DNA from: Photobacterium rosenbergii
GTDB lineage: Bacteria > Pseudomonadota > Gammaproteobacteria > Enterobacterales > Vibrionaceae
Direction: 5' to 3'
Assembly (NCBI RefSeq): GCF_003026455.1
Contig: NZ_PYMB01000036.1
Coordinates: forward strand, 1 to 39,454
DNA length: 39,454 bases
Positions 29,666 to 38,948 of this stretch are shown here, one piece after another. The translations under genes and the position numbers were made by a program. The stretch's first letter is position 1; every line of letters begins with the position of its first letter. The notes below the pieces were generated by a model, which was not told the DNA's origin, searched no databases, and was given only the letters and a program-made list of their open reading frames with translations.

Positions 29666-32023
29666 ATGGTGCTAGACGATTACAAAGGACTGATTGAAAG
29701 GCTGATCCCTGTCTACGATAGCGAAGATTTCGACGACGTCTTCCAAATGATGACCGAAGGCGAGGACGGCCCAACCCGGCTGCAACTAAAAATGGAATTG
29801 CACCGTATCATGACACCATGCATGAAAGCGGTTGATCTGCGCGGACGCGTTCAGGGCGAATGCCGCCCCTACCAACTCAATGGCCGTGAACACTGGCTTG
29901 ATGACGTTGCCATCAATACCTACCACAAACGGATAAAAACCTTCGGCAACCAGTTCCGGGTAGGCCTATACGAAGCACTGATGAACACCCGCAATAACTT
30001 CCGGGTTATGCACCAGCAGGGGAAAATGCAACCTAAGCCGGCCCCCAAAGTAGAACAACAGCCAGACAATCCATTGGTTGCCCCATTGATCCGGTTTGGC
30101 CACTACCTGACCCGTAACGAAAACCGCTGGCAAATCGCCACGCCTGTCAGCTTGGAGCTTCCCCTAAGCCAAGTCGTCAACGGGATCAGTGCCGATTTAT
30201 CGTATTCCGGTGCCAAGTTCAAAGTCCCTGCCGCATTCAACTACAAGCTCGGTATGACGATTGTTGTCCGCTTCCCCAAACTGGCGGAACAACTGGGTGA
30301 TGCTCGTTTGGTCAAGGGGATGAGCTACCGTATCCTGGGGATTGATGAAAACCCGGATAACGACAGCTACAAATGGCTGCGATTAAAGCTATTGAGCGAT
30401 AATGCCCTTATCAAATCCGTCATTGATTACGGCCTCAGCCAGTCGCAAAACCGGACAAGGCATAATTACGAAGACAAGATTATCCAGATCCGCACCCGCG
30501 GTTACGAGCACTGCTTTCTCAAGCACAGTACCAGCCTACCTGTCTTCTTATCTGGTACCGAGCTAACCTATTGCTTATTGACCCAATACAATCGCCACAT
30601 CTGGTCGCATTGGCACGATGAAAGAAACCAGCCGGTGCTCAACCAACTGATCTCTGCTGATCGTCTAGCCAGCTTGGGTAAAGCCGGACTTAAGCAATCT
30701 AGCACCCTGCTCTACAGTTTCAGTCATGAGCACGATGGCAAGACCTTCTTCTATTCCGCTGCCCTACCAGAGATGAATGCTGAACAGCGCCGTCTGTTTT
30801 GGCATATCGGCGCACAGCGAGACAGCTGGCGGGTAATGCGCCTTAGCCTTCAGCCTATCGATCAGGAGGATATCGAAAGCCTAAAAAGTATCGCTCCGGA
30901 TATGGTCGATAAGCTTAGTTCACTGACCCACGTCGGTGTATTGCAGGATCTAACCAACAAGGAAGCCCAACAGGACTACCGCTTGAGTATCAAGCCGCAG
31001 CTTCCGAGCAAAACCTTGCAGGCCTTCCGTCATCCCCGTAACCCGGTGGCTTCGGCCAAAGCAGTATACTTTGACCCAAGGCCGCAACGAAAAGAAGACA
31101 GGTACCTGTTTGATACTTCGATTGTTCTCAATACTGATAACAGTTCACCTGTCACGGGGCAGAGTATCGACTTCTCAACCCGTGGGCTGAATATCAAGCT
31201 TTCAGCACCGGTAGCCCTGAGCCGTGGCGATCAGGTGCTGGTGTCATTCCCTGGGCTGCAGAAAAGCAACAAGAACGCACCTTTGAATCAGGTACCCTAT
31301 AGCGTTGTCAGGGTTAGCCCGGACTACAGAAATATCCAGTTAACCACAGGCTCAGGCACCCTTGCCGCTCAAAGTGAGCACTTCCTGCGCAAGCTTATCC
31401 TTCACAATGAAAATAAGTTAGTGATGGCGGAGGAAAAGCTGCCACAGGGGGAGCTCTTGCTCGCTATGCACCAGATGCTACTGACGAGGCTCAAAACGGT
31501 CCCTTACTTTGCCGAGAAGGTTGACCATAAAATCCGACTGAAAGCGGTCGGCTGTAATTTTCCCCCTCCGCCCCAGATCAAGTTGTTCAGCCAACTGGCC
31601 GATGGGCAGGAGTGTTCGCTCGAGCCGCTATTTCGCAACCGGATCAAACAAATGCTGGCTGAGACCATGCGCCCGGTTGAGATAAACCAGCCCTATATCC
31701 ATGAACTCTATCTTGCGATAGAACAAAAGAGCGGCCAAACTCCGAGGGTAGAGGCCAAACTGTTAGGCGAATTCAGAACTATCGAAGAGCGTATCGCCTA
31801 TATCAAGCAGGCGAAATCTACGGGCAGCTTTATGGCGCTGAGGTTAACCGCAGCACCGGTATTGAGCCCAATGACGGCGCTGATAGGCAAGGAGTTAGGT
31901 GATCTCGCCCGACTGGTGTTACACCGGGCCAGAGCCTTGGAGCAAGAACTTAACTCTGTGATTGGCAGCGGTGAAATTCAAGATGTTACCGATGAAGTGT
32001 TAATCCGGCTTGAGATCAAGTGA
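29666..32023 (+). CDS. plzC: Cyclic-di-GMP receptor with two PilZ domains (PlzC-like)
   Basis: Large cytosolic protein, 785 residues, in the same radA-to-serB position as V. cholerae PlzC. Two PilZ units each keep the c-di-GMP contacts: RNENR (150-154) with DLSYSG (177-182), and RKEDR (475-479) with DFSTRG (502-507). The N-terminal 120 residues are helical (IERLIPVYDSEDFDDVFQMM); the C-terminal part carries ...QPYIHELYLAIEQKSGQTPRVEAKLL of unknown role. No signal peptide or membrane segment. The ATG at 29666 lacks a strong ribosome site. Which motility or biofilm process it acts on is not shown by sequence. Confidence 0.85.
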   Translation: MVLDDYKGLIERLIPVYDSEDFDDVFQMMTEGEDGPTRLQLKMELHRIMTPCMKAVDLRGRVQGECRPYQLNGREHWLDDVAINTYHKRIKTFGNQFRVGLYEALMNTRNNFRVMHQQGKMQPKPAPKVEQQPDNPLVAPLIRFGHYLTRNENRWQIATPVSLELPLSQVVNGISADLSYSGAKFKVPAAFNYKLGMTIVVRFPKLAEQLGDARLVKGMSYRILGIDENPDNDSYKWLRLKLLSDNALIKSVIDYGLSQSQNRTRHNYEDKIIQIRTRGYEHCFLKHSTSLPVFLSGTELTYCLLTQYNRHIWSHWHDERNQPVLNQLISADRLASLGKAGLKQSSTLLYSFSHEHDGKTFFYSAALPEMNAEQRRLFWHIGAQRDSWRVMRLSLQPIDQEDIESLKSIAPDMVDKLSSLTHVGVLQDLTNKEAQQDYRLSIKPQLPSKTLQAFRHPRNPVASAKAVYFDPRPQRKEDRYLFDTSIVLNTDNSSPVTGQSIDFSTRGLNIKLSAPVALSRGDQVLVSFPGLQKSNKNAPLNQVPYSVVRVSPDYRNIQLTTGSGTLAAQSEHFLRKLILHNENKLVMAEEKLPQGELLLAMHQMLLTRLKTVPYFAEKVDHKIRLKAVGCNFPPPPQIKLFSQLADGQECSLEPLFRNRIKQMLAETMRPVEINQPYIHELYLAIEQKSGQTPRVEAKLLGEFRTIEERIAYIKQAKSTGSFMALRLTAAPVLSPMTALIGKELGDLARLVLHRARALEQELNSVIGSGEIQDVTDEVLIRLEIK

Positions 32024-32116
32024 TTGGCTAATCCATAAGAATAGCTCTGAGCTACTAGCCCAGAGCTATTTTTAATCAGTCATGCTTTGATTACTATTGG
32101 CTTAGAGCCCGAAAAG

Positions 32117-33082
32117 CTACCAACCCACTTGCTGTGGCAGCAATGACGCCGAAAGGACACAGATCAACCCACCAAGATCGGCGTAACGAATAGCGACAGG
32201 CGCTTCGTCTTCCACTTTTGGCTTGGCATGATAGGCAACCCCAAGGCCCGCAGCATTGATCATCACTAGATCATTAGCACCATCGCCAATGGCCACAGTA
32301 TTGTGCGGGGCAATGTCATACTGCTCGGCTAGGCTTCTCAATATCGACGCTTTCGCTTGGGCATCAACCACCTCGCCCAGTACCTTGCCAGTCAATTTAC
32401 CATCGACAATCTCCAGCGTGTTCGACTGGGCATGGGCAAGATCAAGCTCCTGCTTAAGGTGATCAGAAAAGTAAGTAAAACCACCCGATGCAATTGCCGC
32501 CTTCCAACCATAATGATGCAAGGTTGCCACCAACTCTCGTAGCTCAGGCATAAATGGTAACTGGCTTTTGACCTGTTCAAGGATCGAGGCATCACTACCC
32601 GACAATGTTGCCACACGCTGGCGCAGGCTTTGCTCAAAATCAAGCTCACCCTGCATAGCCCGCTCCGTGACCTCTGCTACCTGCTCGCCGACACCGGCCA
32701 ATACCGCAATCTCATCGATACATTCGATCTCTATGGCTGTCGAGTCCATATCCATCACCACAAGGCCAGGTTCGCGCAGGTCGGGAAGCTGGCTCAAATC
32801 GGCAATATCAAGCTGTGCATGGGAGACACATTGCTCCAGCAACAGCGAGTAAGGTGTTGCCAACAGCAAACAATCATACTGACCAACTTTCCACGCGGCA
32901 GTCAGTTCTAGCGATTCGCCATAGGCCTCTTCGATTGCCTGGATCGCGACAGCATCAATAGAGCGACCATAAACCAAGGTCGTGGAACGCTGCCGGTCAA
33001 GGTTTGTCGCTGACACCACTTCCGGGAACCGTTGGAGTAACGAGGTATGTTTCCTAATCTTGAGCACTTGCAAACCATCCAT
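32117..33082 (-). CDS. serB: Phosphoserine phosphatase SerB
   Basis: Last step of serine biosynthesis, phosphoserine to serine. It has 321 residues, as in E. coli (322). HAD-family motifs: DMDSTAIE with nucleophile Asp111 and Asp113, the ASGGFTYF motif II, and GDGANDLVMI motif IV. The N-terminal 100 residues form the ACT-like domain usual in enteric SerB. The ATG has no clear ribosome site but matches the family start region. It is divergent from ytjB, an arrangement conserved in E. coli and Vibrio. Confidence 0.96.
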   Translation of the reverse strand: MDGLQVLKIRKHTSLLQRFPEVVSATNLDRQRSTTLVYGRSIDAVAIQAIEEAYGESLELTAAWKVGQYDCLLLATPYSLLLEQCVSHAQLDIADLSQLPDLREPGLVVMDMDSTAIEIECIDEIAVLAGVGEQVAEVTERAMQGELDFEQSLRQRVATLSGSDASILEQVKSQLPFMPELRELVATLHHYGWKAAIASGGFTYFSDHLKQELDLAHAQSNTLEIVDGKLTGKVLGEVVDAQAKASILRSLAEQYDIAPHNTVAIGDGANDLVMINAAGLGVAYHAKPKVEDEAPVAIRYADLGGLICVLSASLLPQQVGW

Positions 33083-33105
33083 GTTAAAGTAAACGCCTAA
33101 TTATC

Positions 33106-33160
33106 CAAGTGACTTCAAGATGCAGGATTTAGCATGAACCGAGCATATTGAAGTCGCTTG
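33106..33160. repeat. Palindromic repeat between serB and ytjB
   Basis: 18-bp arms (CAAGTGACTTCAAGATGC and the near-complement GCATATTGAAGTCGCTTG, two mismatches) with a 19-nt loop. This resembles short palindromic repeats scattered in Vibrionaceae intergenic DNA. It lies in the divergent serB-ytjB promoter region. Confidence 0.7.
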
Positions 33161-33234
33161 ATTAAACAACTTACCCTATTGCAAATTACCAGGGCAAGCC
33201 CAAAGATGAGATTGGTCTTGAATGCACCGCTGAT

Positions 33235-33849
33235 ATGATGAAGAAAAAACATACCCAATTCCAAAAAGCCTGGCGGCTATTCATCCTGTTCGGCTGCCTT
33301 GCGGCACTGATCACCATGGTTGAATACGGCTCCAACCTGGCCAAGCAAAACTACCGTACCTTGAGCGATCAAACCCAGCAACTCTCGCGTTTGGTCGTAC
33401 GCCAAGCGGCCGATACCGCAGCGGCTGATGTGATTGAGAAAAACCAAGACCGGCTGCAACTGTTGGTCGAACAGTTGGCCAAAGAGCCATTACTGCTCGA
33501 TGCCAGTATCTACGATCTGGAAGGCGTAACACTGGCCAAAAGCCAAGATGCCCTGCCGCTACCTCAGGTAACCGGGCTATCAACACCGCTCGCTGTTGCC
33601 AGCTATGGCCGCCAGCAGTTGATTGAGCCAATCATGAGCCAACACCAAGTGGTGGGCTTTGTCCGCATCACCCTTGAGCATGACAAGCTGATAGCCGAAA
33701 CCATGGCGGATATCGATGCCATCACCAACATTATCCGTGCCTTGATTGCCAGTGCGATGGTGATCGGTTTCCTGCTAGCCATGACCTTCGGCAACCGCAA
33801 GGAAAAATGGCACTTCCCTATCTTGCTCAGCAATGACAAGAGCGACTAA
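33235..33849 (+). CDS. ytjB: YtjB/SMP-family inner-membrane protein
   Basis: 204 residues. One transmembrane helix near the N-terminus (LFILFGCLAALITMVEYG), a periplasmic part of about 130 residues (DQTQQLSRLVVRQAADTAAADV...), a second hydrophobic helix (IIRALIASAMVIGFLLAMTFG) and a short cytosolic tail. It is divergent from serB exactly as in E. coli (ytjB/smp) and V. cholerae. The function is not established. Two adjacent ATG codons could start it. Confidence 0.85.
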   Translation: MMKKKHTQFQKAWRLFILFGCLAALITMVEYGSNLAKQNYRTLSDQTQQLSRLVVRQAADTAAADVIEKNQDRLQLLVEQLAKEPLLLDASIYDLEGVTLAKSQDALPLPQVTGLSTPLAVASYGRQQLIEPIMSQHQVVGFVRITLEHDKLIAETMADIDAITNIIRALIASAMVIGFLLAMTFGNRKEKWHFPILLSNDKSD

Positions 33850-33886
33850 CTCGGTTAGTGATTGCGAACAAGGACTTAACCGCAAT

Positions 33887-33918
33887 AAAAAAGGGCTTGC
33901 CAGTGGCAAGCCCTTTTT
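33887..33918. terminator. Bidirectional terminator between ytjB and deoD
   Basis: 14-bp perfect stem AAAAAGGGCTTGCC/GGCAAGCCCTTTTT with a 3-nt AGT loop, A-run and T-run on the two sides, serving both convergent genes. Confidence 0.93.
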
Positions 33919-33939
33919 AATGTCATTGTTCTGCCGCTG

Positions 33940-34665
33940 TTACGCTTCGTCAGCGTCGCCCAGTAGAACAGATTCCAGTGCGATTTCCATCATGTCGTTG
34001 AAGGTTAGCTGACGCTCTTCAGATGTAGTCGCTTCGCCACGTAGGATGTGGTCTGAAACCGTACAGATAGTTAGTGCTTTTGCACCGAACTCAGCCGCCA
34101 GGCCGTAGATACCTGCAGCTTCCATTTCAACACCTACGATGCCGTATTTCTTCATGGTCTGGAAGAAGTCGAAATCTGGGTTGTAGAATAGATCGGCAGA
34201 GAAGATGTTGCCTACCTTCACGTCTACGCCTTTCGCTTTTGCTGCATCAACCGCATTCTGTACCATGCCGAAATCAGCCAGCGCTGCAAAATCGTGGTCG
34301 CCGAAACGGATACGGTTAACTTTTGAGTCAGTCGATGCACCCATACCGATAACAACATCACGCAGGTTCACGTCATCACGCACTGCACCACAGCTACCCA
34401 CACGGATGATTTTCTTCACGCCGTAGTCTTTGATCAGCTCAGTTGCGTAGATAGAACAAGAAGGGATACCCATACCGTGACCCATTACAGAGATCTTACG
34501 GCCTTTGTAAGTACCGGTGTAACCAAACATGTTACGTACATTACACACTTCTTTTGCGTCATCTAGGAACGTTTCTGCAATGTACTTGGCACGTAGCGGA
34601 TCGCCCGGCATCAGTACTACGTCTGCAAAGTCACCCATTTCAGCATTAATGTGAGGAGTAGCCAT
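33940..34665 (-). CDS. deoD: Purine nucleoside phosphorylase DeoD
   Basis: Cleaves purine (deoxy)nucleosides with phosphate to base and (deoxy)ribose 1-phosphate. It has 241 residues, near the 239 of E. coli. Motifs: MPGDPLRAKYIAE, MGHGMGIPSCSIY, RVGSCGAV and VGVEMEAAGIYG, and the catalytic SDHI. AGGAAA precedes the ATG. It follows deoB with 150 nt between, last gene of the deo cluster. Codon use is strongly biased, which suggests good expression. Confidence 0.97.
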   Translation of the reverse strand: MATPHINAEMGDFADVVLMPGDPLRAKYIAETFLDDAKEVCNVRNMFGYTGTYKGRKISVMGHGMGIPSCSIYATELIKDYGVKKIIRVGSCGAVRDDVNLRDVVIGMGASTDSKVNRIRFGDHDFAALADFGMVQNAVDAAKAKGVDVKVGNIFSADLFYNPDFDFFQTMKKYGIVGVEMEAAGIYGLAAEFGAKALTICTVSDHILRGEATTSEERQLTFNDMMEIALESVLLGDADEA

Positions 34666-34815
34666 CGTTATTTCCTTTCTGTCATCTGTTGGTTTTTTTG
34701 CATTACCAACTCAATGTAATCTTGTCTTGCAAACACTGTTTCGATCTAGGACAAATATAGACCGAAACAGTAAAAAGAATCGTACTTTTGGGCAGGATTC
34801 ACCTGCCTATGCTTG

Positions 34816-36036
34816 TTATAGGAATGACTTACCGTATTCCATGTCAGAGATACCGAAATACTCTGCCAAGCTCTGGCCGATATCGGCAAAGGTGTCGCGG
34901 CGGCCAAGGGAGCCTGCAGCGATTTTCGGGCCTGATACCAAGACAGGAATGTGTTCACGGGTATGGTCTGTACCTTCCCATGTAGGATCACAGCCGTGGT
35001 CGGCTGTTAGGATCAACACATCGTCTTCCTGCAGCAGTTCAATGATCTCAGGAAGTCGCTTATCAAAGTATTCCAGCGCCGCTGCGTAACCAGCAACATC
35101 ACGGCGGTGGCCGTAGGCTGAGTCAAAGTCAACGAAGTTAGTGAAGACGATAGTGTTGTCACCCGCTTCCTTGATTTGCTCCAGTGTCGCTTCAAACAGA
35201 GCCGGGATACCTGTAGCTTTGACTTTCTTGGTGATACCGCAGCCCGCATAGATATCAGAGATCTTACCGATTGACACTACGTCACCCTGTTTCTCGTCAA
35301 CCAGTTTCTGCAGTACAGTTGCTGATGGCGGCTCAACAGATAGGTCTCGGCGGTTACCGGTACGCTCGAACTGGCCTTTACCCGGGCCAATAAATGGACG
35401 GGCGATAACACGACCGATATTGTAGTCTTCCAGCTCCTCACGAGCGATTTGGCATAGCTCTAGCAGGCGATCAAGACCAAATGTTTCTTCGTGACAGGCG
35501 ATCTGGAATACCGAGTCAGCCGAGGTGTAGAAAATTGGCATGCCGGTTTTCATGTGCTCTTCGCCCAGGTCATCCAGCACCTGAGTACCAGACGCATGGC
35601 AGTTACCCAAGAAACCTGACAGGCCTGCACGCTCAAGGATGCGGTCGGTCAACTCTTTCGGGAAGCTGTTTGCTTTATCGGTGAAGTAACCCCAGTCAAA
35701 CAATACTGGAACACCTGCGATTTCCCAGTGACCAGATGGCGTATCCTTACCCGAAGACAACTCTGCAGCATGGGCAAAAGCACCCGTGATTTCTGCATCG
35801 GCATCTAGGCCCTCAGGGAAGTAGCCCGAAGACTCTTCACAAGCCTTGCCCAAACCTAGCTTGTTAAGGTTTGGTAGGTGTAGCTTACCGCTGCGCTGAC
35901 CGTTGTCCGCTTCACCACGGGCACAAGCTTTAGCAATGTGGCCTAAGGTGTTGGAACCTACATCGCCAAACTTAACGGCATCTTCCGTAGCGCCAATACC
36001 GAATGAATCTAGAACAAGAATAATAGAACGTTTCAT
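34816..36036 (-). CDS. deoB: Phosphopentomutase DeoB
   Basis: Converts (deoxy)ribose 1-phosphate to the 5-phosphate in nucleoside catabolism. It has 406 residues from the ATG giving MKRSIILVLDSFGIGATED, the conserved alkaline-phosphatase-superfamily N-terminus with metal ligand Asp; an upstream extension of 42 residues is not supported. Further metal-site motifs: DTPSGHWE, TADHGCDPTWEGTDHTREHIPV. It starts 10 nt after deoA and shares its transcript. Confidence 0.97.
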   Translation of the reverse strand: MKRSIILVLDSFGIGATEDAVKFGDVGSNTLGHIAKACARGEADNGQRSGKLHLPNLNKLGLGKACEESSGYFPEGLDADAEITGAFAHAAELSSGKDTPSGHWEIAGVPVLFDWGYFTDKANSFPKELTDRILERAGLSGFLGNCHASGTQVLDDLGEEHMKTGMPIFYTSADSVFQIACHEETFGLDRLLELCQIAREELEDYNIGRVIARPFIGPGKGQFERTGNRRDLSVEPPSATVLQKLVDEKQGDVVSIGKISDIYAGCGITKKVKATGIPALFEATLEQIKEAGDNTIVFTNFVDFDSAYGHRRDVAGYAAALEYFDKRLPEIIELLQEDDVLILTADHGCDPTWEGTDHTREHIPVLVSGPKIAAGSLGRRDTFADIGQSLAEYFGISDMEYGKSFL

Positions 36037-36046
36037 GATGACTCCA

Positions 36047-37378
36047 TTAAACATCTTCTGGGCGAACACGACGGTAAACTTCAGGTGTCGGCTCAGGTTT
36101 CTTATCAAAAATAGTAATCGCAGCACGCACTGCCTTGGCCGCTTCTTCCCACTGCGCTTCATTACGCGCGTGGATCACAGCAAGAGGTTTGTCGCCATTC
36201 GCTTCGTCGCCAAGGCGGATCATGTCACTCAGGCCAACGGCGTAGTCAATAGTGTCAGAAGCTACACGGCGACCGCCGCCCATACCAACAACAGCCATAC
36301 CCAGCGCGCGGGTGTCCATAGCAAACGCGTAACCTGTGGTTTCAGCGTATACCGGCTTAACCAAATCAGCCGTTTCTAGGTAGTTGTCGTAGTTGGTCAT
36401 GAAGTCTTCTGGACCACCCAGGCCGGCAACCATCTTACCAAAGCACTCAGCCGCTTTACCGTTATCCAGTACCGCCTGAAGTTTCTCGCGTGCCTGCTCG
36501 ATATCTGTTGCTAAACCACTGTTTACCAACATTTCAGCACACAATGCCATGGTCACTTCAAATAAGCGAGGGTTACGGAATTCACCGGTTAGGAATTGCA
36601 CGGCTTCGCGAACTTCGAGTGCATTACCAGCAGTCGACGCCAGAACTTGGTTCATGTCTGTCAGCAGTGCCGTGGTCTTGGTACCCGCACCGTTTGCTAC
36701 AGCAACAATAGATTTTGCCAGCTCTTCAGACGCTTCGTAAGTTGGCATGAAGGCACCAGAGCCCACTTTTACGTCCATCACAAGAGAGCCAAGGCCAGCA
36801 GCCAACTTCTTCGACAGGATAGAGGCCGTGATCAGCGAGATATTATCAACCGTCGCAGTCACATCACGGGTTGCGTAAACACGCTTGTCAGCAGGTGCAA
36901 GATCGCCCGTCTGGCCGATAATTGCCACACCTGCGTCTTTGGTCACCTGACCAAACACTTCGTTGCTTGGTGTAATGTTGTAGCCAGGGATAGACTCTAG
37001 TTTATCCAGCGTACCACCTGTGTGGCCAAGGCCACGGCCAGAAATCATCGGTACGTAACCGCCACACGCTGCCACCATAGGGCCAAGCATCAGTGACGTC
37101 ACATCGCCCACACCACCGGTTGAGTGCTTGTCGACAATCGGGCCATCGAAGTTCATGTGATCCCAGTCGATAACCATGCCTGAGTCGCGCATTGCACAGG
37201 TCAGCGCCACACGCTCGTCCATGGTCATGTCGTTGAAGTAAATCGCCATCGCGAAAGCGGCGATCTGGCCTTCAGACACGGTATCTTTGGCGATGCCCTG
37301 AATGAAGAAGTTAATTTCGTCAGCAGTTAGTTCAATATTGTCACGTTTTTTACGGATGATTTCTTGTGGTAAATACAT
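36047..37378 (-). CDS. deoA: Thymidine phosphorylase DeoA
   Basis: Splits thymidine with phosphate to thymine and deoxyribose 1-phosphate. It has 443 residues from the ATG giving MYLPQEIIRKKRDN, matching the E. coli start (MFLAQEIIRKKRD); four extra codons upstream are not conserved. GGGGAA stands 6 nt before it. Signature: KHSTGGVGD and SGRGLGHTGGTLDKLESIPGY, and KVGSGAFM. It is the second gene of the deo operon after a possible attenuating hairpin. Confidence 0.97.
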   Translation of the reverse strand: MYLPQEIIRKKRDNIELTADEINFFIQGIAKDTVSEGQIAAFAMAIYFNDMTMDERVALTCAMRDSGMVIDWDHMNFDGPIVDKHSTGGVGDVTSLMLGPMVAACGGYVPMISGRGLGHTGGTLDKLESIPGYNITPSNEVFGQVTKDAGVAIIGQTGDLAPADKRVYATRDVTATVDNISLITASILSKKLAAGLGSLVMDVKVGSGAFMPTYEASEELAKSIVAVANGAGTKTTALLTDMNQVLASTAGNALEVREAVQFLTGEFRNPRLFEVTMALCAEMLVNSGLATDIEQAREKLQAVLDNGKAAECFGKMVAGLGGPEDFMTNYDNYLETADLVKPVYAETTGYAFAMDTRALGMAVVGMGGGRRVASDTIDYAVGLSDMIRLGDEANGDKPLAVIHARNEAQWEEAAKAVRAAITIFDKKPEPTPEVYRRVRPEDV

Positions 37379-37537
37379 GGTATTCCCCAATGATATTCTT
37401 TATGTAGGGTCATGACGTTTTACCTGAATATTTGATGATTCTCAGGTACAGGTAGCCCGTCCTTTTTCCATAACCGGAGCAAGGCAAGAACCAAACAGTA
37501 AAACATCACGGATAAGTTGTGGTCGGTGACCTAAAAG

Positions 37538-37561
37538 TAAGGTGGCAAAACTGCCACCTTA
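37538..37561 (-). terminator. Hairpin between deoC and deoA (attenuation or RNA-processing element)
   Basis: 10-bp stem TAAGGTGGCA/TGCCACCTTA with a 4-nt loop right after deoC, followed on the transcript only by a weak CTTTTAG stretch. It probably lowers but does not stop read-through into deoA, giving more DeoC. Confidence 0.55.
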
Positions 37562-37572
37562 CAGGAATAGAA

Positions 37573-38346
37573 TTAGTAGCCGCCTTCAGCTGCTTTTTCG
37601 CCTTCACCTAGGGTGTGAAGCAGGTTAGCTAGCAGGCTTGATGCGCCAAAGCGGTAGTGCATGTTGTCAGCCCACTCAGCACCAAGAATGCGGTCAGCCA
37701 TATCTAGATACTGTTGTGCGTCTTCTGCAGTACGCACGCCACCAGCAGGCTTGAAGCCAACAGTTTTCTCAACACCCATGTCTTTAATCACGTTAAGCAT
37801 GATTTCAGCGTATTCAGGCGTTGCGTTAACTGGCACTTTACCGGTAGATGTCTTGATGAAGTCAGCGCCTGCTTTGATTGAGATTTCAGAGGCTTTCTTG
37901 ATTAGCTCTTCAGTTTTCAGCTCGCCAGTTTCGATGATCACTTTAAGCATGATATCGCCACACGCTGCTTTACACTGCTTAACCAGCTCAAAGCCAACTT
38001 CTTCATTACCTGCCATTAGGGCACGGTATGGGAAAACGACGTCAACTTCGTCTGCACCGTAAGCAACAGCCGCTTTTGTTTCAGCAACAGCGATTTCGAT
38101 GTCATCATTACCGTGCGGGAAGTTAGTTACAGTCGCGATGCGTACTTCTGGTGTACCCTGCTCACGAAGCTGCTTCTTAGCAACTGGGATAAAACGTGGG
38201 TAAATACATACGGCCGCTGTGTTGCCTACCGGGCTCTTCGCGTTCTTACACAACTCGATCACTTTTGCATCAGTGTCGTCGTCGTTCAGAGTGGTAAGAT
38301 CCATTAGTTTAAGTGCACGTAGTGCAGCCGCTTTCAATTCGCTCAT
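37573..38346 (-). CDS. deoC: Deoxyribose-phosphate aldolase DeoC
   Basis: Splits 2-deoxyribose 5-phosphate to acetaldehyde and glyceraldehyde 3-phosphate. It has 257 residues (E. coli 259). Schiff-base region: LKVIIETGEL (first Lys region) and FIKTSTGKVPVNAT (catalytic Lys in KTSTGK), followed by GFKPAGGVRT. GGAG lies about 6 nt upstream of the ATG. It is the first gene of the deo operon. No clear CRP, CytR or DeoR sites were found by eye in the upstream region. Confidence 0.97.
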   Translation of the reverse strand: MSELKAAALRALKLMDLTTLNDDDTDAKVIELCKNAKSPVGNTAAVCIYPRFIPVAKKQLREQGTPEVRIATVTNFPHGNDDIEIAVAETKAAVAYGADEVDVVFPYRALMAGNEEVGFELVKQCKAACGDIMLKVIIETGELKTEELIKKASEISIKAGADFIKTSTGKVPVNATPEYAEIMLNVIKDMGVEKTVGFKPAGGVRTAEDAQQYLDMADRILGAEWADNMHYRFGASSLLANLLHTLGEGEKAAEGGY

Positions 38347-38777
38347 GACTATCTCCAGTCCAATTAGTTTCTACCAAGCTATTTCTGCTAAACAGTTACT
38401 CTACTTAGCAATAGATGCGCTTGACGGTATTCATTGCGCCACCGCCAAACGGCCCGCTTTCGCAAGCAGTATCCCGACAACCAGCCATCAGTCGACGGGG
38501 TTACGGACTTGATTCCTTGAAGACTCAGGTAAACAATGCACGCGCATTCTCCTGATTGATATCCTTTTCACCGCGTGGGAAGTGACGATAAGGACTTCCC
38601 AGCAAATGCGCTGTTCTGGCCTTGCCTAGCGATAGGTAACATCATGACGATGTTGGCCAGAACAGCGAAAATCAATTTGTGATGGTGCCGCTCTATAATA
38701 CCAAGCAGGCCTTGTTGCCACCACGAAATATACGTTTCCTACTGTGGACAATGTGTTTACCCAACGCACAAATTTGG
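38347..38777 (-). other. Upstream region of deoC with structured inverted repeats
   Basis: No gene. It carries the deo promoter (not placed), a 7-bp hairpin GGGAAGT/ACTTCCC (38577-38600) and the larger branched structure at 38609-38667. Confidence 0.5.
38609..38667. repeat. Branched inverted repeat (three-way-junction-like)
   Basis: A perfect 13-bp stem CGCTGTTCTGGCC (38609-38621) / GGCCAGAACAGCG (38655-38667) encloses two small hairpins, CCTA-GCGA-TAGG (38625-38636) and ACATC-ATGAC-GATGT (38639-38653). It may be a structured leader RNA of deoC or a mobile palindromic repeat. Confidence 0.65.
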
Positions 38778-38948
38778 TCAGGTAAAAAACCGCTCGACGA
38801 TCCACTGATAAGCAATCCCCCCGGCATAGACACCGAAAATGCCCATCACCCCGGAAAGCACCGGCGGAGCCGGTATCGGCAGTTTAATCGCGGAAAACAA
38901 GACGCCAACAATAAACCCGGCGACCAGCGCCAGCAGTACTTCACTCAT
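38778..38948 (-). CDS. Small XapX-domain (DUF1427) membrane protein
   Basis: 56 residues, starting MSEVLLALVAGFIVGVLFSA. Two hydrophobic segments are separated by the conserved turn IKLPIPAPPVLSGVMGIFGVYAGG, the XapX pattern (LPIPAPP-x-L-x-G). It ends in WIVERFFT. GAGAAA lies upstream of the ATG. It lies upstream of deoC on the same strand, though 430 nt away, which fits the family name (found beside xanthosine/nucleoside genes). Function unknown; possibly a helper of nucleoside uptake. Confidence 0.8.
   Translation of the reverse strand: MSEVLLALVAGFIVGVLFSAIKLPIPAPPVLSGVMGIFGVYAGGIAYQWIVERFFT

Noticed and set aside
38609..38667. Purine riboswitch
   Set aside because: Stem and loop lengths do not fit, and the conserved core bases are not seen.
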